Positions 1-4,338 of a DNA stretch of 5,106 bases are shown one piece after another (position 1 is the first letter of the stretch; each line of letters begins with the position of its first letter). The notes beneath the pieces are model-generated. The model was not told the DNA's origin. It made no database searches and worked only from the letters and a program-made list of their open reading frames with translations. The position numbers were made by a program, and so were the translations under genes. Source of the stretch: JAUZQZ01 sp036985955. GTDB taxonomy: Bacteria; Pseudomonadota; Zetaproteobacteria; Mariprofundales; Mariprofundaceae. The DNA lies in assembly GCA_036985955.1 (NCBI GenBank), contig BTQQ01000126.1, positions 1 to 5,106 on the forward strand, given 5' to 3'.

Positions 1-868
1 TCTTAACCCCAACCTTATCAAGCATCAATCGCTCTGTATTGGGGTTGCGGCCGGTGGCGACCAGCAATTGATTGCAACGTATTTTTCCCACTTTGGATGG
101 CAGGACGAAGTTTTGACCATCATGCGATACGGCATCGGGCAGCGTATGCAGCAATACCCGCGCACCTTCTTCCTCAAAAACCTTTACTAACCCTTCGCCA
201 ATCGCCGGGTCTTCCTTCGATAGAAATATACTGCGGGCCATGATAGTTACGTTTGACCCCAGCCGTAAGAACGCCTGCGCCAGTTCCAGAGCTACCACCG
301 AAGCACCGATCACGACCAGATGTTCAGGCAATTTTTCCGCAACCAAGGCATCGGTTGATGTCCAGAATGGCGTGTCTTTCAGGCCGGGGATATCGGGAAT
401 CGCGGGACTGGCACCCGTAGCCAGCAGAATCTTGTCCGCAACAACACGTTGCTCGCTGCCATCCTGCTGCTTGACGATCAGGGTGTCTGGATCATCGAAT
501 CTTGCCCAGCCCCGGACAAGATGAATGTCCGGATGGCTTTCCAGGATGCTTTCATATTTGGCATGCCGCAGTTCTTCAACGCGCGCCTGCTGCTGGCGAA
601 CCAGTGCTGCACGATCAATCCGGGGCTGGTTTAAGGGAAGGCCTTCGAAAGCATGTGAGGATTGCAGGTGGGCAATGTGGGAGCCGCGAATCATGATCTT
701 GGAAGGCACACAGCCGACATTGACGCAAGTACCGCCGATCACATCTCCTCCTTCAATCAGCGTGACCATGGCACCTTGTTCAACGGCCTTGATGGCTGCG
801 GCGAAGGCGCCGGAACCCGTGCCGACAATGGCGATGTGAGGCTTGTCCCTCGTGTGGCCTTCGCTCAT
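1..868 (-). CDS. merA: Mercuric reductase MerA, N-terminal part (3' end beyond window)
   Basis: MerA is a cytoplasmic FAD-dependent reductase that converts Hg(II) to volatile Hg(0) with NADPH. The visible 289 residues cover the FAD domain and much of the NADPH domain. They show an N-terminal dinucleotide fold (IVGTGSG, residues 14-20), the redox disulfide motif GGTCVNVGCVPSK with Cys48 and Cys53, a FAD-contact ATG near 150-152, the second Rossmann segment VVIGASVVALELAQAF (185-200) and ATGR at 271-274. The dimerisation domain and C-terminal Cys pair lie beyond the left edge. There is no N-terminal HMA (NmerA) domain: the protein begins about ten residues before the FAD fold, as in core-only MerAs. 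The ATG overlaps the merF stop as ATGA (865-868), so translation is probably coupled; no strong Shine-Dalgarno is seen. The motif spacing and mer context make other pyridine-disulfide oxidoreductases unlikely. Confidence 0.97.
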   Translation of the reverse strand, partial: MSEGHTRDKPHIAIVGTGSGAFAAAIKAVEQGAMVTLIEGGDVIGGTCVNVGCVPSKIMIRGSHIAHLQSSHAFEGLPLNQPRIDRAALVRQQQARVEELRHAKYESILESHPDIHLVRGWARFDDPDTLIVKQQDGSEQRVVADKILLATGASPAIPDIPGLKDTPFWTSTDALVAEKLPEHLVVIGASVVALELAQAFLRLGSNVTIMARSIFLSKEDPAIGEGLVKVFEEEGARVLLHTLPDAVSHDGQNFVLPSKVGKIRCNQLLVATGRNPNTERLMLDKVGVK

Positions 869-1104
869 TTTTGTACGCCTGTACTGCCTGATTCGCAACA
901 TTCGCCTTTTTTCTTCCGCGTGTAGGCGTAAATGGTCAGGCCCACAAAAAAGATCAGCGCCGGCATCAGTACGTAGTCAAGATAACCTACCCAGGCAGCC
1001 AGACCTACCGCACCAAACAGGATGACCAGCACGGGAGTGAAGCAGCAAAGCGCGGCAACCGCCGTACCGATGATACCGGTTTTGAGCAGTGTGGATTTTT
1101 TCAT
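865..1104 (-). CDS. merF: Mercury transporter MerF
   Basis: MerF is a small inner-membrane protein that moves Hg(II) into the cytoplasm, toward MerA. The 79-residue product matches the family length of about 80. It has two transmembrane helices (about 10-32 and 38-60), the vicinal pair Cys20-Cys21 in helix 1 within ALCCFTPVLVILFG, the signature GYLDYVLMPAL (40-50), a basic RKKK stretch at the second helix exit, and a second vicinal pair Cys69-Cys70 near the C-terminus. An upstream in-frame GTG at 1131 would add nine residues. I prefer the ATG at 1104 because AAGGAG (1119-1114) lies 9 nt before it and falls inside the longer version. The gene sits 17 nt after the 35-codon ORF, and its TGA overlaps the merA ATG. 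Co-occurrence with merT gives two importers in one operon. Confidence 0.94.
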   Translation of the reverse strand: MKKSTLLKTGIIGTAVAALCCFTPVLVILFGAVGLAAWVGYLDYVLMPALIFFVGLTIYAYTRKKKGECCESGSTGVQK

Positions 1105-1113
1105 AATTTTGTT

Positions 1114-1119
1114 CTCCTT
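1114..1119 (-). promoter_or_regulatory. Shine-Dalgarno of merF
   Basis: AAGGAG on the minus strand, 9 nt before the ATG at 1104. It decides the merF start against the in-frame GTG at 1131 and lies just after the stop of the preceding 35-codon ORF. Confidence 0.8.
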
Positions 1120-1121
1120 AT

Positions 1122-1229
1122 TCAGTGGCACGAGGCACAGTTGGTGATTAGCCAGACCACGGCGGCTAGTGCGGCAATGCTGCCGATAACAGTGAAGGCA
1201 CCTTTTTGGTTTATGAGCATTTCACTCAT
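1122..1229 (-). CDS. 35-residue single-span membrane protein ending in CxxCH (uncharacterised)
   Basis: I do not recognise this small gene. The protein has a short polar start with one lysine (Lys9), one hydrophobic helix (about residues 11-28, AFTVIGSIAALAAVVWLI) and the tail TNCASCH, with Cys31 and Cys34 at the very C-terminus. With the positive residue inside, the N-terminus would be cytoplasmic and the Cys pair would sit at the periplasmic face. Support for translation: its ATG overlaps the merP TGA as ATGA (1226-1229), AAGGAAGG (1244-1237) lies 7 nt upstream, and it fills exactly the gap between merP and merF. A role in handing Hg(II) between MerP and MerT or MerF is inference from position and the cysteines. 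It is not MerE, MerC or MerD, which are longer and different. A c-type haem site is conceivable from CxxCH but improbable in such a peptide. Confidence 0.72.
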   Translation of the reverse strand: MSEMLINQKGAFTVIGSIAALAAVVWLITNCASCH

Positions 1230-1522
1230 TGTTTTGCCTTCCTTATTGTCGCCGGATACCCCAGTTTGGTTATGGCTTGAGCAATGGCTTGTGGTGATTG
1301 CTCGCTATCTTCATAAGTCACGGTGGCCGTTGCTGTATCCAGATCAACGGCGGCTGTATGCACGCCCTTCAGTTGCAAGGCACGGTGACGTACACTGATC
1401 GGACATGTGCCACAGGTCATGCCGGATACGTGCATGGTCACGGTCTGTTCCTGTGCGGCGCTATTCTGTGCATGCATGACAGTCATAGATAGGAATACGA
1501 TGGGAAGTATTATTCTTCGCAT
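1226..1522 (-). CDS. merP: Periplasmic mercury-binding protein MerP
   Basis: MerP is the periplasmic Hg(II) scavenger that passes the ion to membrane importers. The 98-residue precursor starts with a Sec signal peptide (MRR, hydrophobic core about 4-15, probable cleavage in the AQNSAAQ stretch near 18-24). A single heavy-metal-associated (HMA) domain follows. It carries GMTCGTCPISV at residues 34-44, with metal-binding Cys37 and Cys40, and ends with the typical LGYPATI strand. The proline after the second Cys and the mer neighbours favour MerP over a copper chaperone such as CopZ; the signal peptide points the same way. AAGGAG (1536-1531) is 8 nt before the ATG and overlaps the merT stop, 12 nt upstream. 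The 3' end overlaps the next small ORF as ATGA. Confidence 0.95.
   Translation of the reverse strand: MRRIILPIVFLSMTVMHAQNSAAQEQTVTMHVSGMTCGTCPISVRHRALQLKGVHTAAVDLDTATATVTYEDSEQSPQAIAQAITKLGYPATIRKAKQ
1237..1244 (-). promoter_or_regulatory. Shine-Dalgarno of the 35-codon ORF
   Basis: AAGGAAGG on the minus strand, inside the 3' end of merP and 7 nt before the ATG at 1229. A purine-rich site at good spacing, together with the ATGA overlap, is the main reason to accept the small ORF as translated. Confidence 0.65.
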
Positions 1523-1534
1523 GGGTTGTTCTCC

Positions 1535-1882
1535 TTACTTGATGAGGTACGGAAGCAGTGAGGGCGAAATGAGAAGTAGGATGGATAACCCGGCCAGTAT
1601 CCAGAGCATCACCGGCTTCTTTGGCGGACAATTGCTTGCGGCGCATTGCTTTTTACCCTGCCAATGCTTCCAGCCTGCCCATGCGAGCAATGCAAGGGTG
1701 ACGGTCACGAATATGGGCCGGTATGGCTCCATGGCCACAAAAACTGAGGCGGAACCCAGCCCCAACAGAACTACGATTAAAGGGCCGATGCAACAAGCGG
1801 ATGCCAAGCCTCCCGCCAGTACCGCGCCAAGCAATGGCAGGCGTTCAGTTTTATTACTGTTTGTAGTGTTTATCGTGTCCAT
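1535..1882 (-). CDS. merT: Mercuric ion transporter MerT
   Basis: MerT is the inner-membrane Hg(II) importer that takes the ion from MerP and delivers it inside for MerA. The 115 residues match the family length (about 116) and give three transmembrane helices (about 17-43, 50-73 and 91-112). Cys30-Cys31 form the vicinal pair in helix 1 (SACCIGPL). The conserved MEPYRPIF follows at 51-58, and a second pair, Cys80 and Cys85, lies in the cytoplasmic loop (QCAASNC). The N-terminus is about six residues longer than in Tn501 MerT, but no internal ATG precedes the first helix, so the ATG at 1882 is the only good start. No Shine-Dalgarno precedes it, and the predicted -10 ends only 6 nt upstream, suggesting a leaderless message. 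It is the first gene of the mer operon behind the MerR operator. Confidence 0.95.
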   Translation of the reverse strand: MDTINTTNSNKTERLPLLGAVLAGGLASACCIGPLIVVLLGLGSASVFVAMEPYRPIFVTVTLALLAWAGWKHWQGKKQCAASNCPPKKPVMLWILAGLSILLLISPSLLPYLIK

Positions 1883-1888
1883 GCCGAC

Positions 1889-1920
1889 AGTCTAGATGCC
1901 GTACCGTGGTACGGAGTCAA
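1889..1920 (-). promoter_or_regulatory. merT promoter, MerR-type with long spacer
   Basis: Minus-strand -35 TTGACT (1920-1915) and probable -10 TAGACT (1894-1889) are separated by 20 nt. MerR-family promoters characteristically have 19-20 bp spacers that the activator must untwist. The operator dyad fills the spacer. The alternative -10 TCTAGA (1896-1891, spacer 18) is less typical. With either -10, transcription should begin within a few bases of the merT ATG at 1882. Confidence 0.8.
1899..1914 (-). promoter_or_regulatory. MerR operator dyad
   Basis: Minus-strand CCGTACCACGGTACGG is a perfect 6-4-6 inverted repeat (CCGTAC, CACG, GTACGG) starting directly after the -35. From memory it has the same arms and spacing as the mer operator of Tn501 (CCGTAC, 4 nt, GTACGG). 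The MerR encoded 258 bases upstream is the obvious ligand. Confidence 0.92.
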
Positions 1921-1926
1921 GTGTTA

Positions 1927-1954
1927 GCCGACATTACTCATAAAGCTGCCGTGC
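1927..1954 (+). repeat. Left terminal inverted repeat of the merR-merT intergenic element
   Basis: GCCGACATTACTCATAAA followed by GCTGCCGTGC. It pairs as an imperfect inverted repeat with 2156-2182 and is a direct repeat of the copy at 3220-3248, with which it shares GCTGCCGTGC exactly. It lies about 7 nt from the -35 hexamer of the merT promoter. Confidence 0.7.
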
Positions 1955-2030
1955 CCTTGCTTGTTCCTTTGCCCACAACGAATTCCTCATCAGTCGTCCG
2001 TATGCACGGCTACGCACTCCTTCTTCGGAA

Positions 2031-2047
2031 TGGCCGCTTCGGGGCCA
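2031..2047. repeat. Hairpin within the intergenic element
   Basis: TGGCC (2031-2035) pairs with GGCCA (2043-2047) across a 7-nt loop. No T-run follows on either strand, so it is not an obvious intrinsic terminator. Confidence 0.4.
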
Positions 2048-2075
2048 CACTGTCCGTTACGAACAAAGGCCCGGC

Positions 2076-2116
2076 GCACAAAAGTGCAGGATTGCTGTTT
2101 GGACGCACAAAGTGCG
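2076..2116. repeat. Two related A-loop hairpins in the element
   Basis: GCAC-AAAA-GTGC (2076-2087) and CGCAC-AAA-GTGCG (2104-2116) are near-copies of one palindromic unit about 28 nt apart. They may be a duplicated sub-repeat of the element or a structured site. No function is assigned. Confidence 0.5.
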
Positions 2117-2128
2117 CCCGAAGGGTGA

Positions 2129-2144
2129 GGGGCATGGATGCCCC
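2129..2144. repeat. Strong 7-bp palindromic hairpin in the element
   Basis: GGGGCATGGATGCCCC: a perfect 7-bp stem (GGGGCAT with ATGCCCC) around a GG centre. It lies about 28 nt downstream of the merR stop on the minus strand. It could slow or stabilise the merR transcript 3' end, but it lacks a U-tract and so is not a canonical rho-independent terminator. Confidence 0.5.
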
Positions 2145-2155
2145 GAATCAATCAT

Positions 2156-2182
2156 CACGGCGATTTATGAATTAATGCCGGC
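2156..2182 (-). repeat. Right terminal inverted repeat of the element, overlapping the merR stop
   Basis: On the minus strand it reads GCCGGCATTAATTCATAAA then TCGCCGTG. The merR stop TAA (2174-2172) and its last two or three codons (GGC CGG CAT) fall in this repeat, so the element end appears to define the present C-terminus of MerR. Confidence 0.7.
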
Positions 2183-2594
2183 CAGGTGGAGTCAGGGAGT
2201 CAATGATCGGGCAGGCGGGTTGGTCCGACGATTCGCACTGGCGGATCATGGTGCTCAGTGATTTGGCCACCGACTCAAGGTCGGAGATGCGTTTATGCAC
2301 ATCGATGAGTTTGTGTTCGGCGAGTTCCCGAACATCGTCACAGCTCTTTTCATCCAATTGTAATAACGCGTGAATATCTTTGAGTGAAAAACCAAGTTCC
2401 TTGGCGCGGCGGATGAAACGCAATCGGGAAAGATCATCATGATGATAACGGCGTATTTCGCCGAGGGGCTTTGCCGGTGTACGCATCAAGCCTATGCGCT
2501 GGTAGTAGCGGATAGTCTCGACACCGACTTCGGCTGCCTTGGCAAGCTGACCGATAGTCAGGAAATTGGCAGATCCAGCCGACTCATTTTTCAT
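2172..2594 (-). CDS. merR: Mercury-responsive transcriptional regulator MerR
   Basis: MerR is a dimeric cytoplasmic regulator that represses, and with Hg(II) activates, the mer promoter by untwisting its long spacer. The 140 residues contain the N-terminal winged helix-turn-helix (about 12-50: LTIGQLAKAAEVGVETIRYYQRIGLM, then GEIRRYHHDDL), a linker (about 51-80) and the dimerisation helix (about 85-118). The three Hg(II) ligands are present: Cys85, Cys120 and Cys128. The Cys85-Cys120 spacing of 35 equals that of Tn501 MerR. The 120-128 loop is one residue shorter. The ATG lies inside the can 3' end (11-nt overlap), with a GGAAG (2606-2602) 7 nt before it. The C-terminus is short, ending PPGRH within an inverted repeat of the neighbouring element. 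Unlike in Tn501-type operons, merR is co-directional with merT and has no operator next to its own start. Confidence 0.95.
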   Translation of the reverse strand: MKNESAGSANFLTIGQLAKAAEVGVETIRYYQRIGLMRTPAKPLGEIRRYHHDDLSRLRFIRRAKELGFSLKDIHALLQLDEKSCDDVRELAEHKLIDVHKRISDLESVAKSLSTMIRQCESSDQPACPIIDSLTPPGRH

Positions 2595-3207
2595 GGAATG
2601 ACTTCCAGTCGCTTAGCGAGTGGAACTCAAGCCCCAGAGGTTTGAGGCGGCCATCGTGGATGTCGTAGATGACGCCGATGACATTGACTTCCTGCCCGCG
2701 TTTCCACGCTTCCCGGACAATGGTGTTGCGGCAGATGTTGTGTACCTGCGCTTCAACGTTGAGTTCGGCCAGCCGGTTCCAGCGCGTATCATCATCCAAC
2801 GTATCCAGTTCCCGGGCGTGGCGCTGATAGACAAAGCGAACCTGATCCAGCCACAAATCGATTGGCTGGATACCGCTATGCTGCATGGCTGCATGTACGC
2901 CGCCACACTGGTAGTGACCGCAGACCACAATATTGGGAACCTTGAGCTCATCAATCGCATACTCAAGCACGGCCAGACAGTTCAGGTCATTGGTGGCAAA
3001 GATGTTGGCAATGTTGCGATGGACGAAGATTGAGCCCATCGGCAGGCCGATCAGTTGATCAGGTCCAACCCGCGAGTCCGAACAGCCGATCCACAGTACC
3101 TCCGGCTTCTGGTCGGTGACAATACGGGAAAAGAAAGACGGATCCCGCTCCTGGATATTTTCGGCCCATTCACGGTTACGGGTCAGCATCTGTTTGATGG
3201 TTGTCAT
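2584..3207 (-). CDS. can: Beta-class carbonic anhydrase
   Basis: This zinc enzyme interconverts CO2 and bicarbonate in the cytoplasm. The 207-residue protein is close to the 220 of E. coli Can, with conserved residues at the same positions. CSDSR supplies zinc ligand Cys42 and the Asp44/Arg46 dyad. HYQCGG supplies His98 and Cys101. FVHRNIAN lies at 61-68. All catalytic residues are intact, so it should be active. The ATG at 3207 has no clear Shine-Dalgarno. A transposon-end-like repeat lies only about 13 nt or more upstream (3220-3248), which could have replaced native leader or promoter sequence. The gene follows the PfkB kinase by 70 nt, and its last 11 nt overlap merR, so merR may be expressed from the can transcript. 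A functional tie to mercury resistance is not expected; the link is probably positional. Confidence 0.97.
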   Translation of the reverse strand: MTTIKQMLTRNREWAENIQERDPSFFSRIVTDQKPEVLWIGCSDSRVGPDQLIGLPMGSIFVHRNIANIFATNDLNCLAVLEYAIDELKVPNIVVCGHYQCGGVHAAMQHSGIQPIDLWLDQVRFVYQRHARELDTLDDDTRWNRLAELNVEAQVHNICRNTIVREAWKRGQEVNVIGVIYDIHDGRLKPLGLEFHSLSDWKSFHEK

Positions 3208-3219
3208 GAGTGCAGTTTA

Positions 3220-3248
3220 GCCTGAACTATTCATAAATGCTGCCGTGC
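3220..3248 (+). repeat. Solo copy of the element-end repeat upstream of can
   Basis: GCCTGAACTATTCATAAA, then TGCTGCCGTGC, resembles the left end of the merR-merT element (1927-1954) in the same orientation, with identical GCTGCCGTGC. No partner end is visible to the right before the kinase stop at 3278, so it is a solo end or remnant. It occupies most of the 70-nt gap between the kinase and can. Confidence 0.6.
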
Positions 3249-3277
3249 AATAGATTTACCATAAGTCTGACAGATTC

Positions 3278-4261
3278 CTAGGCCAGCAATGCTTTGATTT
3301 CTTCATGGGTGTAACGGCGGGGCAGACGCGCGCCCAGTTGTGCTACGATTTGTGCGGCCGCATGGCTGCCAAGATGCCCGGCCTGATGCCAGGACAAGCC
3401 ATTGGTGATGCCATAAAGTACGCCTGCGGCATACATGTCGCCGGCACCGGTAGTGTCCACCGCATCCACTTTCACACCTTCAACGGGAATCACTTCATTC
3501 TCATGCATGATGATGGAGCCCCTTTTACCCAGCGTCAGCGCCACATTCTCCGCGTGTTTATGGATTTCGCGCGCGCATTCAATGGGATCGTCAAACCCCG
3601 TGAGTGCACGGGCTTCCTGTTCATTGCAGAACAATAAATCCACGGGCCCTTCGATCAGTTTGTGGAATTCATTCCGGTACAAATCAATGAGAAAGGGATC
3701 GGATACGGTGAGTGCCACTTTTACACCCTGTTGTTTGGCCAGTTCAATGGTTTTCAGTGCGGCAGCTTTGGTGGATCCGCCGGTGAACAGATAGCCTTCG
3801 ACATAGACATATTGTGCTTTAGCGATTTCTTCAGCATCGATGTCCGCAGTGGACAGGGTGCTGGAAACACCGAGGTGCGTCAGCATGGTTCGCTGGGCGT
3901 CCGGTGTGATCAGTACGATACAGTTGCCGGTTTGTCCGAAGCCCCTGTCCACCGCCAGCGTTACGCCAAGCTCATGCATTTCAGTCTGATATTGCATGCC
4001 GAAATCATCATCTCCGACTTTGCATGCATAGGCGGCGCTTCCGCCAAAATCGGCAATGCCAACAATGGTATTGGCAGCCGATCCACCTGAACACTGATGA
4101 ACGTCATGTCCGGCGAGCGTCTCCAGCACATATTTCTGCTGCGCTTCCTCCACCAGTGTCATCACGCCCTTTTCCACACCGATGGAATCAAGAAAGGCAT
4201 CCTCGCACTGCAATTGCAGGTCCATAATGGCGTTGCCCACGCCGTACACATCGTATGTCAT
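3278..4261 (-). CDS. PfkB/ribokinase-family kinase, adenosine-kinase-like
   Basis: This is a cytoplasmic ATP-dependent kinase of the ribokinase superfamily. The 327 residues fit the usual 300-340. Near the N-terminus is YGVGNAIMD (6-14), followed by the substrate-side glycine motif CSGGSAANT (57-65) of PfkB signature 1. Near the C-terminus is signature 2, DTTGAGDMYAAGV (269-281), with the anion-hole GAGD and the predicted catalytic base Asp275. FCNEQEA (211-217) is the conserved Asn-Glu segment. The overall pattern resembles the adenosine kinase/sugar kinase branch; the true substrate (adenosine, inosine or a sugar) cannot be read from sequence. I chose the ATG at 4261: GGAG (4271-4268) is 6 nt before it and would be buried if the ATG at 4273 (adding MEND) were used. 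It follows pmbA by about 77 nt and may share its transcript. Confidence 0.92.
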   Translation of the reverse strand: MTYDVYGVGNAIMDLQLQCEDAFLDSIGVEKGVMTLVEEAQQKYVLETLAGHDVHQCSGGSAANTIVGIADFGGSAAYACKVGDDDFGMQYQTEMHELGVTLAVDRGFGQTGNCIVLITPDAQRTMLTHLGVSSTLSTADIDAEEIAKAQYVYVEGYLFTGGSTKAAALKTIELAKQQGVKVALTVSDPFLIDLYRNEFHKLIEGPVDLLFCNEQEARALTGFDDPIECAREIHKHAENVALTLGKRGSIIMHENEVIPVEGVKVDAVDTTGAGDMYAAGVLYGITNGLSWHQAGHLGSHAAAQIVAQLGARLPRRYTHEEIKALLA

Positions 4262-4267
4262 ATCATT

Positions 4268-4271
4268 CTCC
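4268..4271 (-). promoter_or_regulatory. Shine-Dalgarno of the PfkB kinase
   Basis: GGAG on the minus strand, 6 nt before the ATG at 4261. It favours this start over the ATG at 4273, whose own upstream sequence lacks a ribosome-binding site. Confidence 0.6.
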
Positions 4272-4292
4272 ATATACTAGACGCAGATGAAC

Positions 4293-4330
4293 ACAGATAC
4301 TCGCTGATTGAAGGAATAATCTTTATCTGT
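4293..4330. repeat. Small inverted repeat between pmbA and the kinase
   Basis: ACAGATA (4293-4299) and TATCTGT (4324-4330) form a perfect 7-bp inverted repeat with a 24-nt loop. A CAGAT direct repeat flanks the left arm (4284-4288 and 4294-4298). There is no G+C-rich stem or T-tract, so a rho-independent terminator is not supported. The rest of this 65-nt gap holds nothing I recognise. Confidence 0.4.
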
Positions 4331-4338
4331 AAAAATTA

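Larger units (their letters stand above)
1921..2187. mobile_element. Short non-autonomous insertion-like element with terminal inverted repeats
   Basis: The gap between merR and the mer promoter holds no credible gene but has mobile-element structure. The left end, plus strand 1927-1944, reads GCCGACATTACTCATAAA and continues GCTGCCGTG. The right end, minus strand 2182-2164, reads GCCGGCATTAATTCATAAA and continues TCGCCGTG. These are imperfect inverted repeats of roughly 27 nt facing each other. The interior holds several small hairpins and no transposase. The size (about 260 bp) and architecture fit a MITE or a doubly truncated insertion sequence; I cannot assign a family. A third copy of the end sequence lies upstream of can. 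The right end contains the merR stop codon. A GGAGTCA on each side (1913-1919 and 2188-2194) may be a target duplication. Confidence 0.65.

Noticed and set aside
1122..1229. CxxCH tail of the 35-residue protein as a c-type haem site
   Set aside because: The motif is at the extreme C-terminus of a peptide with no room for a haem-binding fold, and the neighbours are mercury genes, so a thiol metal-binding pair is the simpler reading.
1407..1895. Plus-strand 162-codon ORF
   Set aside because: It lies antisense to merP and merT, whose frames carry complete family signatures; the product has a non-natural composition and no motif.
1883..2171. Divergent regulator or small RNA gene in the merR-merT gap
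   Set aside because: I saw no promoter apart from the merT one, no terminator with a U-tract and no RNA-family motif; the paired end repeats explain the structure better.
1906..2175. Plus-strand 89-codon ORF covering the merR-merT gap
   Set aside because: It runs through the inverted repeats and hairpins of the insertion-like element, begins in the operator, has no ribosome-binding site and resembles no protein I know. It is best explained as chance within a non-coding repeat.
2620..3033. Plus-strand 137-codon ORF
   Set aside because: It is an antisense shadow of carbonic anhydrase, which has all zinc ligands in the minus frame.
4293..4330. Inverted repeat after pmbA as an intrinsic terminator
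   Set aside because: The arms are A/T-rich, the loop is long and no T-run follows on the minus strand.
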